Source: Berberis thunbergii (taxonomy: Eukaryota > Streptophyta > Magnoliopsida > Ranunculales > Berberidaceae). From it: DNA of 64,000 nt. This document shows positions 45,328-55,827 of this stretch, piece after piece. The stretch covers positions 558,001-622,000 of the forward strand of contig QNQO01000601.1 in the NCBI GenBank assembly GCA_003290165.1. The letters run 5' to 3'. Both the position numbers and the translations under genes were made by a program. Position 1 is the first letter of the stretch, and every line of letters begins with the position of its first letter. The notes beneath the pieces were generated by a model. It ran no database searches and was not told where the DNA came from. It saw only the letters and a program-made list of their open reading frames with translations.

Positions 45328-45386
45328 GGGTACTACAAAAGGGAGTTGCTCATGGATTATCAATAAGTCTAGAATTGATTCTTCCT

Positions 45387-45423
45387 GAGTCGATGCCCCA
45401 GTGGTTAATGGGGACGGACTGTA
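45387..45423 (+). pseudogene. Plastid trnY-GUA 5' part
   Basis: After a plastid-like spacer (45,328-45,386) the tRNA-Tyr(GUA) begins GAGTCGATGCCCCAGTGG and continues to GGACGGACTGTA, where it is cut at the anticodon. The order trnE-spacer-trnY is that of plastid genomes, so this is one contiguous captured segment. Confidence 0.85.
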
Positions 45424-45459
45424 CTTTTGGCCATGCTTCGTTTTTTTTTTTTTTTTTGA

Positions 45460-45591
<132 letters not shown>

Positions 45592-45941
45592 TAAACATTG
45601 ATCTGATATGGTATCTTTCGCTTCTATTGGAGTTTTTATTTATTTCACTTTCTACATAGATTACCAGATAAATTTTGCTGGATTTAACTCGCACTTTTCT
45701 TTGACTCTTGTCTTTATCTGGGAGATGCTCCCAAATGAACAGGTGTGGAAGCTACAATTGAATAAGTATGAGTAAAGAATCCATAGAGGAAGATACAAAA
45801 GTGTACTTCTAATCGTAACTAGATCTTCAATTTTTTGTTTGTAGAAGTTGAAGCAGAATAGCTATTAAATGATGGCTTTGGTTTACAAAAGCCATCTGCA
45901 TATTGTTTCAGCTCGGGTGGGAAACAAAAATTTCTTTTTTC

Positions 45942-46037
45942 ATGCTTACTATAACTAGTTATTTCGATTTTCTACTAGCGGCTTTAACTATAACTTCAAT
46001 TCTATTTATTGGTCTAAACAAGATACAACTTATTTGA
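45942..46037 (+). CDS. petL copy (cytochrome b6f subunit 6), full-length frame in nuclear DNA
   Basis: The ATG at 45,942 opens a 31-codon frame beginning [15 protein letters not shown] and ending in a TGA at 46,035-46,037. It has the usual length, single hydrophobic helix and sequence of plastid PetL, a small stabilising subunit of the cytochrome b6f complex. The frame is uninterrupted. Plastid petL starts with ACG or ATG depending on RNA editing; here it is ATG. No transit peptide or nuclear promoter is visible, so function is unlikely. Too short for usual gene finders. Confidence 0.88.
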   Translation: MLTITSYFDFLLAALTITSILFIGLNKIQLI

Positions 46038-46219
46038 AATTGATTGAATGGACAATTCTTAGAAATACATGTTTTTGTGAAAGTCCGAGTTATAGTTACT
46101 TCTTATGTCAATTTTCAATTCTTGGTTTTTGTTATTGAGATTCATGGGCGATTTGGATTACTATTCATTTTTAGAGATAGATATTACCTACCCTTTTTTC
46201 CTCTTTCAAACAAGTTGAA

Positions 46220-46242
46220 ATGATTGAAGTTTTACTATTTGG
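46220..46242 (+). pseudogene. petG first codons (plastid origin)
   Basis: A petL-petG spacer of plastid type (about 46,040-46,219) leads to ATGATTGAAGTTTTACTATT, the first seven to eight codons of petG, where the plastid match ends. The join is followed by a partial repeat of the preceding 40 bases (GATATTGCCTACCC). Further plastid-looking sequence, with GCCATCCTGGACTTGAA and CCTCGCCCGTGAAG, lies at about 46,340-46,430. Confidence 0.82.
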
Positions 46243-46439
46243 AAAAGGGAACAAATAGATATTGCCTACCCTTATTTGAAATGATTGATGTTACATGCCT
46301 ATTTGCATGAAGGAGTTAGATGCTTCTTCTATTCTTTTCCGTGGCGCAGTTGAGCCATCCTGGACTTGAATACCTCGCCCGTGAAGTAAATCATCGCACC
46401 TACGATCAACTAATTGGGAGAGAATCAATAGATTTTTTG

Positions 46440-47885
46440 CAAATAGATTTTATTTGTAAATCTTAGCTACAACTAATATACAGTGGCTAATTTTTTTTTT
46501 TATATATTATTTTAAAAAAAATCCATAGGGACGGCTTATACAGTAGCAGTTTTAATTTTTATTCTCTACCATTAATGCATGACTGATATGTTTTCTTCTT
46601 TTAAGTGAAAATACCATTAATCCATTAAGAAGAAGACGCACGCAGGAGATGGCGGGGCTGGAGTGGGCGGAGGCGATAGAGAGTAGAGAATAAGGGACAG
46701 AGAGTACCACCATGGCACCACCGTCCTCCTCCTTTTTTGCCTGAATCGCCCTCCTCCTCCTCCTCTTCTTCTTTTCTTTTTCTCCTCCCTCCTTCTCGGC
46801 TTCTCCTTCTCCTTCTCTGATTCTGAAGAGAAACAAAGAAAAGAGCAAAAATTAGGGTTCCTCCTTTGGATTATCCTCATCCGTTGATCACAACAAATAA
46901 AACAACAAATATTAGATTAGATCACATCCACTGGATTATTCTATAGATTGATACCAAAAGCAAAATTAGGGTCGGTTAATATACCGTAGCTACCAAATTT
47001 TATTCGTAAAACTTAGCGACAGCTAATATATTGTGGCTAAATGTTTATTTATATATTATTTTTTTTTAAATCCATTAGGGACGACTTATATCGTAGGTAA
47101 TAGATTTTTATTTGCAAAGCTTAGCGATGGCTCATTTGTCGTGGCTAAATGTTTTTTATATATGAATTTTTTTTTTAAATCCATTAGGGACGACAATGCC
47201 GTAGCTAATAGATTTTTTTTTGTAAAGCTTAGTGACGGCTCATTTGCAGTGGCTAAATATTTTTTATATATGTATTTTTTTAAAATCCATTAGGGACGGC
47301 AAATGCCGTAGCTAATAATTTTTTTTGTAAAGCGTAGCGACGGCTCATTTGCCGTGGCTAAATGTTTTTTATATATGTATTTTTGTATTTTTTAAAAATC
47401 CATTAGGGACGGCAAATGCCGTAGCTACTAGCTTTTTTTTTGTAAAACTTAGCGACGGCTCATTTGCCGTGGCTAAATGTTTTTTATATATGTATTTTTT
47501 TTTAAATCCATTAGGGACGGCAAATGCCGTAGCTAATAGATTTTTTGTAAAACTTAGCGATGACTCATCTGCCGTGGCTAAATGTTTTTTAGATGTAATT
47601 TTTTAAAAATCCATTAGGGACGGCAAATGCCGTAGCTAATAGATTTTTATTTGTAAAGCTTAGCGACGGCTCATTTGCCATGGCTAATGCTTTAAGTAGC
47701 GACGATGTTTCTGCATTTAGCGATGGTTGTCCCGTCACAATCACAATTTTTAAACTTTTGTGGTTTTATAGCTACAAAATCATTTAGTGACGATTTTTTG
47801 CCGTCGCAAAGCTTTTAATTAGCGACGATTTATTGATTCCATCGCTAGTTCTTGTAGCTATTCAGGCTTTTTTTTTTTTGTTGTG
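46440..47885. repeat. Right subterminal repeat array of the CACTA element
   Basis: Units of about 105-116 bp pair TTAGCGACGGCTCATTTGCC with ATTAGGGACGGCAAATGCCG and a short AT-rich linker. I count about seven from 46,980 to 47,700, with decayed copies before and shorter motifs after. The array ends in the terminus at 47,885. A CT-rich segment at about 46,555-46,965 interrupts it and may be another insertion; it resembles a gene leader but I cannot identify it. Confidence 0.9.
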
Positions 47886-47888
47886 AAT

Positions 47889-48180
47889 TCATTTATAAAT
47901 TTAGGTAAATAACAATAAATATGGATACTGTTTTGTTAGATGGAGAGGAAATTTGATGATTTGGACGGTACATCTCTGACCTCAATGAGAATGTTCCATG
48001 TAGTATTTCTAGTAGTAGTACTCTTAGATATCTGAATAAATTCATGGCAAACAAACCATGTCTGTTATATTTATGACAAAAGTGATTAGTATTTCTAATA
48101 TTCATGTTCATTATTAGAGGTTATTTGTTTATTTTACTTTGGCAAAAGTGGTTATAAATAATAAATCAGAAATTCTTAGT
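47889..48180. other. No gene recognised
   Basis: AT-rich spacer between the CACTA element and the foldback element. Confidence 0.4.
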
Positions 48181-48346
48181 GTCGAGGAAATGAGCGAGGA
48201 AACGAGCGAGGGAAGTGAGGTGGCGGGGGTGGGAGCCGTTCATCCCACTCGAAATGTGTGCGTTAACTTTTTTTGCATGCATCCCAAACAGGATGAACGA
48301 CTCCCACCCCCGCCACCTCACTCCCCTCGCCCATTTCCTCGCTGTG
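48181..48346. mobile_element. GC-rich foldback (long inverted repeat) element, about 165 bp
   Basis: Arms of about 55-65 bp containing GAGTGAGGTGGCGGGGGTGG-like sequence are near-perfect inverted complements around a loop of about 45 bp. The left arm has an extra copy of AAACGAGCGAGG. No clear TSD was found. It would form a strong hairpin in DNA or RNA. Confidence 0.75.
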
Positions 48347-48406
48347 TAGAATCACTCATAATAAATTGCCCCTTGTTACTCTCTGACAGACAGAGGTATC
48401 TCATTT

Positions 48407-48572
48407 CCGAAATTCTAGCTGGCCTGGGTCAACCAGCGAGGTTGTTGCCTGGGTGCCCCCCCTTTTTAACTACTTTTTAGAGAAAGTGTTTAAAGAGGGG
48501 AGGGCAACATTGTCTTTTTACCCCACCCAGGCAGCAAACAGGCTGGGGGACCCAGGCCCTGTAGAATTACTC
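48407..48572. mobile_element. Mutator-like MITE, 166 bp
   Basis: A 9-bp TSD, ATCTCATTT (48,398-48,406 and 48,573-48,581), flanks the ends CCGAAATTCTAGCTGGCC and (inward) GAGTAATTCTACAGGGCC, which diverge at a few positions. The length and core match the MITE at 23.9-25.3 kb. Mutator-like transposases make 9-bp duplications. Confidence 0.82.
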
Positions 48573-48596
48573 ATCTCATTTGGCAATCAAACTGAG

Positions 48597-49986
48597 CAAT
48601 AATTCTACCCGGCCTGGGTTTCACGCCTGGGTAACAGTCTGGACCCTCACGCTGAGCACGTGCGTCGTCGTTTGAGAGAAAAATAAGAGGAGCAAAAACC
48701 AGAGTTCATACTAATTTGCTCTGATTTCCATGGCTTGTATTCTTATGGCTTGATACAGAGCAAAAACCAGATCCATACACTCCATCAAATTCCTGCCATA
48801 AGGATCTATTTTCCAACCTATCAAAAAGGAGGAGAAGAACATTGCATTTGGGGCACTCTTCAACTCTTTTGGGAAGCATAAAGTACATCATACAACTTTT
48901 GCAACCTGTAACAACAAGAATGTGTTCTCCATCTTCATTGAAATCTGACTCCACTTCACCATCTCTTGAAGGTGAAGGTGACAGAACAGATGATGATGAT
49001 GAACCTTCACTATCATATGAGTTGTTATCATCTTCTTCTTCTTCATTAGAGTAGTAGTTTTGTTCATCAAATCTTCCTACTTTCATCCTTGGATCTTCCT
49101 TCACTTTCCTACCATCTTCCCAGTTCATGTAATACACTTTCCCAATCTACAAAATATTTGAACCAACCCCATAAAAGATTAGATTCAATCATCACAAAAC
49201 TCACTAAAAATTGAAAAATAATGAACACCCATTTTAAAATTTGCAAATATGAATCAAACCCAAACTTTGGAAATTCAAGTTGAATCAAATACATGAACAT
49301 TAGTCTCTAAACCATCAACTAAAACACAATCACAAATCAAAATGAAGGATACCCACTGTAAAATTTTCAGAAACATTAATACCCAAATCAGTGAAACACC
49401 AAAAAAAAAAAAATTGCTTGACATGTTCTTCAAACAAGCTTTTAGGAACCTTCTCCTATGAAAAAACTTTTATACTAATGATGTTAAGAGCAATAAATAC
49501 TAGAAAGAAAAAAGGGGAGAAGATCTAAACAAGAGCCACGTTTGATTTGAGTTCCAAAGTTGTATCATTGTGAGTCAGATTCTCCTGCACATATGAGGCT
49601 CCTCCTCTTGACCTCTCAATCCCACCACCAACACCACCACCACCTCCTCCACCAAGTGAACAGTTTAGAAGAGACTTTTCTAAGGCAGTGATCGATGCCA
49701 TGCTTGGAGCTGTCATGAATTGTGAACCAAAACTACAAGAAAAAATAAAGGAAAAAAAAATTGGAGATTTCAGAGAAAGGAGAGTGCAAAAAGGGATTGG
49801 TTTTGGTTTTAGGTTTGGGTGTTGTTGATGTTTGGTGATGGTGGGGATTGACGAGGAAGAGGAGTGTTTTTTTGGTCGTGGGAGCCAAAACCAGGCACAC
49901 GTGTCCAACACCTTCTTAGGAGCACGTGCTCAGGAGGGTCCAGGCAGGCCTTCAGGCGTGAAAATCAGGCCGGCTAGAGCCGTTCT
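48597..49986. mobile_element. Pack-MULE-like element carrying a CFL1-like gene copy, 1.39 kb
   Basis: The direct repeat AAACTGAG (48,589-48,596 and 49,987-49,994) flanks ends with ATTCTACCCGGCCTGGGTTT and, inward from the right, CTCTAGCCGGCCTGATTTTC. Both continue into CACGCCTG, so the inverted repeat spans about 35 bp. The ends belong to the same family as the two small MITEs. The interior is an exon-intron copy of a plant gene on the minus strand, not a transposase. Confidence 0.8.
48706..49716 (-). pseudogene. CFL1-like (WW-domain) gene copy lacking its middle exon
   Basis: The likely start (49,714-49,716) opens MTAPSMASITALEKSLLNCS, a Gly run and NDTTLELKSNVAL, after which a GTTTAG donor-like site or stop follows. 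About 380 bp of AT-rich, intron-like sequence ends in TTTGTAG. The second exon (49,146 down to 48,706) reads GKVYYMNWEDGRKVKEDPR, an acidic Ser-rich linker, then CKSCMMYFMLPKRVEECPKC, a Cys-pair motif. This matches the CURLY FLAG LEAF1 family, nuclear WW-type proteins that modulate cuticle formation and HD-ZIP IV factors. The conserved segment that normally joins the two parts is missing, so the WW domain is incomplete. Frames are otherwise open. Confidence 0.72.
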
Positions 49987-49994
49987 AAACTGAG

Positions 49995-50179
49995 ATAGTC
50001 TACATTCATAGTTGTGGGTACCAAATCTGGTATCGCTCCATGCTTGGGCTCCTCAAAGAGACAGGGACGAGCCGAAGTGATATAGCTTGTCTGGCCCATT
50101 GACAAAAGATCAAGCAACTGGGCCGAAAAGATAGATGTGAAGCCCGACCCATCATCTAGATATTTAGGTCAATTTAGTT
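49995..50179. other. Unassigned spacer
   Basis: Short sequence of mixed composition between two transposons. No coding frame is supported. Confidence 0.35.
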
Positions 50180-50187
50180 GTTGAGAG

Positions 50188-51676
50188 CAGTGTTCTAAAA
50201 AATAGGCGGCCTATTAGGCCCTAGGCGTTAGAGAAATGCTCAGATTAATGGCTGGGCTGGGTGAAAAATTGGGTAGGCGCCTAAGTAGGTTCTGGGCGGG
50301 GTCTAGGCTAGGGGTGGGCACGGGACGGGATGGGACGAGATTGACCCATCTCGACTTCGTCCCATCCCAAACGGGTTCGGAACGGGATCAACGTGCTCTC
50401 ATTTTTTGACAAATCACTGCTTACCCAAGACCCAATTTGCTTAGTTGAAAATAGGCAAAGACAATTTGTAGAACTACATGTAAATGATAGCCTTAGATTG
50501 AGTATGCAACATCATAATAAACTACCATAAATGATAGTTGAAATTCACCCTATAATTAAGATTTCTGCAGAATTTTGAATGACTAAGAGGTGGACAATAT
50601 AATGGCAATGGTGGACCTGCTATATTGTTTCGAATAGTGAACAAAGGATGAGTAGATTTGGGGTGCTAAGAATAATGTTTCATTATTGCTTTAAACAAAA
50701 ACAGTCATTAAATTCATTGTCTTGACACGAAACAAAACTCTCCAATGTAGTTAGCAATCTCATTTTGAGTTTTAAAGAGTTTGCAATTAAATAATTCATT
50801 TAAAATTCTAGAAATAAACCAATATCAAGTAGTTGCAAATATAAACTAATATCAATTACATTGATTTCAACTAAATTCATTTTTCTTCAATTACACTAAT
50901 ATTGCAATCCTAAAATAAATAAATAAATAAAAATATTAATAATAAATATTAAAAAATTAGCTCGGGACGAGACGGGTTTGGCGGGATTGAAAATCTTCAT
51001 CCCATCCCATCCCTTTCTATAGATCGGGACGGGACAGGATGAGATGGGATCAGGATAAAATTATTCAATCTCATTAAGACTCGAAAAAATCGGAACGAGA
51101 CGGGATGAGATAGGGACGGGAACGGGATTGCGGGATGGGATGCCCACCCCTAGTCTAGGCGAGTTTTTATTTTATTTTTAATAAGGCTGATTGTGTTCTT
51201 ATTTTATTTTTCTTTCATTTTTTTTTTGCAAAGAAACAATTTAATTGTTTTTTAATTCAGTATATGTTTGAATGTAGCAAATGATGATTACTTAATGGAA
51301 TTCTCAAAGGATCTGTCGGTGTCAATTTTGGTAATGTAGATTTTATCAAACATGACTAAGGTCATTCATGCAATTTGAAAAAAAATAAAAGAATATGTTT
51401 GGATATTGTCCACAAATTCAACTTTGTATAAAATACCCATCATGACTAACTTTAGTTATTTGAGTTTTAATAAATTTTGTTCATGATTGTTAATTTTTCA
51501 TGTTTTTAAATTTTACATATGTTTCTTGGCATTAAATTGGATGTAATTGATATGGTATTATGCTTAACTTTTGTAAATTATTAAATTCATAATACAAAAC
51601 CTAAAACTGCCTAGACCACTGGACGCTAGGCACCTGCTCGCCGCCCGCCTACCGTCTAGCACTTTTTAGAACATTG
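50188..51676. mobile_element. hAT element with CARTGTTCTAAAAA ends, interrupted by element D
   Basis: An exact 8-bp TSD, GTTGAGAG (50,180-50,187 and 51,677-51,684), flanks CAGTGTTCTAAAAA and (inward) CAATGTTCTAAAAA. Subterminal motifs TAGGCGCCTA and CTAGGCGGG-like words occur at both ends. Without element D and its TSD the length is about 637 bp. No transposase is encoded. Confidence 0.88.
50309..51152. mobile_element. hAT element D (non-autonomous, 844 bp)
   Basis: The TSD GTCTAGGC (50,301-50,308 and 51,153-51,160) flanks TAGGGGTGGGCA / TGCCCACCCCTA. The subterminal repeats are GGGACGGGATGGGA-like, as in element E and unlike A-C. The interior (50,400-50,940) is AT-rich and without a recognised gene. 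It is inserted in a TAGGCG-type repeat of the surrounding hAT element. Confidence 0.93.
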
Positions 51677-51684
51677 GTTGAGAG

Positions 51685-52490
51685 AGAATACTTAAGGCCT
51701 CACATTGATGTAGTCAAGTGACAAATAAATCCATACCCCATGATGAATTCACATTGTATCTTGGTCGACTATGCATTTTGGTATCCCTAATTTTTGTGGT
51801 AGCTATTTATAATCATGCAACTCGGTGACGCTTCGCCTTTCATTAGAGGGTAGATGCTGAAGTTGTACACCATTGGGAAGACGATCTATGGTAATTTGGG
51901 TGAGTTATTGTCTGATCTTCTCTAACTTGGATAGCTGGACTTGTGGGTAACACGGAACTTGCCGGGGCCCAGGTCCATTGGTGCTACAGCAATGGTGACA
52001 TAAACGTGGGTGCTCAATCACCAGGACAACCACCTAGATTATATTAGTGAAATGCTAACACTATTTGCATCCATCAAAATTGTGTGTTTTTGGACTCATT
52101 ATATGAATTTATAAAAAATTAAGAGCCTTCCGAATGTCCAGAAAAAATAGGATGCTAATGTGGTTTAGGCTTAGATTCCGCAAAGACAAGGACCTCACAT
52201 TCAGCCCGCCAAAAAGGTGAATTTTTTTGTGTGGTTTCTAACTAAATTTCGTGGGTATTGATTCGGACCTCACTCTTCAGTTTTCACAATTAAAATCCGT
52301 CCAGCCAAATTAACGCTGTAGGCCATAGTGGAAATGCATTATCCAAGGATACAATGCAAGGAGACGTGATATCAGTGCCTTAGAATTCCCCCCTTAAGTA
52401 CTAGGCAGTCGTAATGGTTTGGAAACAACTCTAGTTCGGTCAGGCAATGTAAACAATTAAACATGACATTACATTAAATTCGGGAGTTTT
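51685..52490. other. No gene recognised
   Basis: Mixed sequence with no supported coding frame or repeat. The TTAAGGCCTCACATTG segment just after the hAT TSD and the sequence near 52,100-52,300 show no open frame of note. Confidence 0.35.
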
Positions 52491-53271
52491 GTAACAACCC
52501 AAAAATGTATTACTTTTGGCACGTTAGAGTCCACAAAACAATTTCAAGTCAAAATTAAATTTGAGCAAAATTTTGAAAAACAATTTTACAAATAAAGTGC
52601 ACTGGAACGTCCAATATTGTACATCGTACACGTGTCATGATGACCTAAAGAAATAATGGGCCTAAGCGTCAGCCAATACTGATGCGACCTATGCGATTTC
52701 AAGCCCGCACAACGCAATCCGCTAGATGAACCAAAATTACTACAACCTGCTAAGCCCACACGTCTCACAACAATTTTCAATACCCGTAAGACCTATTAAG
52801 GTAAGTATCTCGAGGATCAACTTCGGATAGGCAAGTCAATAATACTTTGTTTCAAACTAGGAAGTAAATACCAGAGTATACATCACATGAAAACTTTCAT
52901 CTATGGACAACACTTCAAATTGGAACTATCTCCCGCGTATCTAGGAGCACCAGTCTAACAGGGAAACTTCCCTTCACAACACAATTTCTAATTAGAGAAG
53001 AATCTCCATAAAAATCTTCTTCCCTAAACTACGTCACCGATAGCCTGGTCGAACCAGGACGCCAATACTATAAATAAGACATGTGGTTAGTAAGATAAGG
53101 TACGCTACAAATTCTCTGTTTACAACATTAAGCCTTCCTCAGATCCTTGTCTACCTTTAGCATCAGAGTGCTATCGACCACTACAATGGTGGTTCGTGGC
53201 TCACGTGCGTTCCTTATGCAAGTCAATAGGTCACTAGGTCAAGGTCAAGCAGGGAGCGAAAATCAACTGCA
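52491..53271 (+). repeat. Inferred 5' LTR of the Tat-like element
   Basis: Starts TGTAACAACC and ends CAACTGCA, six bases before the primer site. The segment near 53,157-53,180 (TTTAGCATCAGAGTGC) resembles the region near the end of other plant Tat-clade LTRs. The first 70 bases share a core with the CACTA MITE at 29.7 kb, so the left edge could instead be a MITE remnant. Confidence 0.45.
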
Positions 53272-53277
53272 TCAATT

Positions 53278-53297
53278 TGGTGCCGTCTTTGGGGACG
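53278..53297 (+). promoter_or_regulatory. Primer-binding site of the Tat-like element
   Basis: TGGTGCCGTCTTTGGGGAC is a decayed form of the TGGCGCCGTC...GGGGA primer sites of plant Tat/Athila-type elements. Confidence 0.65.
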
Positions 53298-53519
53298 ATA
53301 AAGTTCCTAACAAAGCACTAACATCATCTCTCTTTAGAATTCAAGAAGATGGTGACCACCAGATCTCGCAACATTGGAAAACAGGGGGACACGTCAAACG
53401 CTCAGACTGGCGCTATACCACCTCTTCCAGCGGTGCGGGTAACACAAGGGTAGCAGGCTTACACTCCCGCGCCAGCAGAAACGATAGACGCCAGGATGAA
53501 TTTGTTATCATCACAAATA

Positions 53520-55319
53520 CAACAAACCGCTAAAGCAATGGAGATTCTCATCTAGCAAAACCCTCCACCCGCTGATGAAGATAGGGGCATTACAGACCTC
53601 AATCTCCGGATAACAATAGAGAACAAACACAGGAGAGTCAAACCCCCGACTAGTTCTCATTGGACTAGAGGTGGTGGCGCGGTCAACACAGATCCAACTT
53701 TTAGGTTAGAATTATTCGCCCCACAGAACCCCCTTCGCCGAAGGGCTCACAACCCAGACGTGTTGTACTACCTCTCTGTTCCCCCGTTCGTAGACCACAT
53801 TATGAATGAGGCTCTGCCAAAAAAGTTCAGCCCTCTGAATTCTATAACGGGATCGGTGACCTGTTTGACAATTTGCGTCATTATCAATATGTAATGGTGC
53901 TCAAAGAAGGTCTAAATCGGTAATATGCATAATGTTCCCTACCAGCCTGAAGAAGTCAGCGCTGACATGGTTCCACAGCCTCCCACCATAGTCAATTGAT
54001 TCATTCAATACATTGGCCAAAAAATTTCTGACATGCTTTGTCGGAAGCCAGCGGATCAGGAAAGTCCACACTATATACTCTCCCTGAGGAAAAAGTCAAA
54101 TGAAACGCTGAGGGAATGCATCATGCTCTTCAATGACGAGCTAACGCTCATTGATGGTTGTAGCGACGATACCACCGTGACGATTTTTACTGCGGGTCTA
54201 AGAGAGGGAAAATTTTACAACTCCCTCACCTTGAAACCCCCCTGGATATGACAAAACTCTTAAAGGGTGCCTAGAGGTACATCTCCCTGAAGGAAATGAG
54301 AACAACAAATAAGGAAATTGAAGTAGAGAAAAAACTATCTGTTTCTAGAGACAAAAAGGAGGGAAAATAGCGAGAAAACAAATAAAAAAACAATAGAAGC
54401 GCAACGACGGTAGGTCGGACTCTGGCTGCACCAAGCCAAAGAAGTCTTCCAACTATGTGTGTCCAGATCCATGACCCCCCCTCAACTCTAACTTGCCAGA
54501 CATCCATAATTTCATGAAAAACTGGAAAGATCTGAAATGGCCTCTGAAGCTGAACGAAAACCCTCCAAACGCGACAACAAGTATTGCTCGTACCACAAAG
54601 AGGGTGGCCACAACACCAACGACTGCAAGAGTCTAAGGTACGAGATCGGGTACTAGATTTGCAAGAACAAGTTGAAGAAACTTATGGGTTTGGAGAAAAG
54701 GCATAACCAAACAAGGGAAAAGGGAGAGGCGGTCAAAGATATCGAGAAGGAGACTCCAGGCATAATATATGTTCTTCACGGAGTCTAATCAGAAGAAGAA
54801 CAACCAAACAGGTTCGGCAAGCGGACGCTCCTTGAGATTTGGAGACGACTCAAAAATGAGGACAAGCGCATGTATTATTCGCGAGTGCAAAACCTTATCC
54901 CGACCTTGACCTTCACAGATAAGGACCTCGAAGGCGTATGCGAATCGCACAATGACGCTCTTGTCATTTCTATATCTATTGCAAGGTAGGAAGTGAAGAG
55001 GGCCCTGGTGGACATGGGAAGCTCTATCAACGTTTTGTTCTACAATGCATTCGGCAGTATGGGCCTCGAGGAAGAGTTCTTAACACCTTTTGACGACCCA
55101 CCGATCGAGTTTAGCGGACAAAAATGCTTCTCGATCAGGAAGATAAGGCTAGCAGTAGTTGCAAGAGAACCACAACTAAGGAAGGTCATGTTCCTGGATT
55201 TCATGGTGGTAGACGCACTATCTACCTATAACCTCATCTTGGGGAGACCCTGTCTTCTTCATATGGAAGCAATAGTCTCCACCCTTCATCAGTGTGTCAA
55301 GTATACTACCAACAATTGA
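53520..55319 (+). pseudogene. Tat-like gag and protease, decayed
   Basis: A gag segment spans about 53,640-54,250, with FVDHIMNEALPKKFSPL and later HYILSLRKKSNETLREC plus FNDELTLIDGCSDDTTV. A zinc-knuckle-like CSYHKEGGHNTNDCKSL lies at 54,575-54,625. The protease frame (54,993-55,319) has ALVDMGSSINVLFYNAF and TYNLILGRPCLLHME. The catalytic DTG reads DMG (Met at 55,014-55,016), so the protease is inactive. Many stops and frame changes separate the parts. The GRP-type protease and histidine-rich knuckle are typical of the Tat/Ogre branch. Confidence 0.82.
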
Positions 55320-55827
55320 GGTCTCATGGTGTCGCCAAACAATGACGTTTTTCCCATGCGCGATACTCATGGTGACTCAGAGATACCATCCTTGGAAGCA
55401 AAGCCGCATCTGCCAATGCTCCGATCAACCATAAACTAGCTGCATGAAGTGTCTCCCAACAGACAGGATGGCACAAGACACCATCGAAGCACCGGTCAAT
55501 AAACAACAGACTCATCTCTTGAGAGAAAGTTTGTAACTCTTCTTCACAATACGAGAATTACAAGATATCATCGAACCAATTGGGTGTTCACCAGAGTAGG
55601 GGACCACACATAATAGTAAGTCTTATCAAAACTCATCGGCGCCGATGTCAGAACATTTGAAGACTCCAATGGAGGAGATCTTCCTTCAGCCTTTGAAAAA
55701 CCCAATGCCTATTGAGCATCTGAAAAAGATAATACCTACAATGGTGAAGGAGAGCCATTATATAGACATAGTGTCTCACCAAATAGACGCGTTGGCATGA
55801 ATACTGTATGGGAAACGAGGAGGCGAT

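Larger units (their letters stand above)
52491..55827 (+). mobile_element. 5' part of a Tat-like Ty3/gypsy element
   Basis: An inferred 5' LTR (52,491-53,271) is followed by a primer site, a decayed gag, a zinc knuckle and a protease domain. RT, integrase and the 3' LTR are absent because the non-autonomous LTR element at 55,828 abuts it. The LTR left edge (TGTAACAACCC) is inferred from form only, since there is no second copy. Confidence 0.7.

Noticed and set aside
45257..45423. Functional nuclear tRNA genes (Glu, Tyr)
   Set aside because: The trnE copy lacks a D-loop base, trnY is cut at the anticodon, and both stand in plastid-type context next to other plastid fragments.
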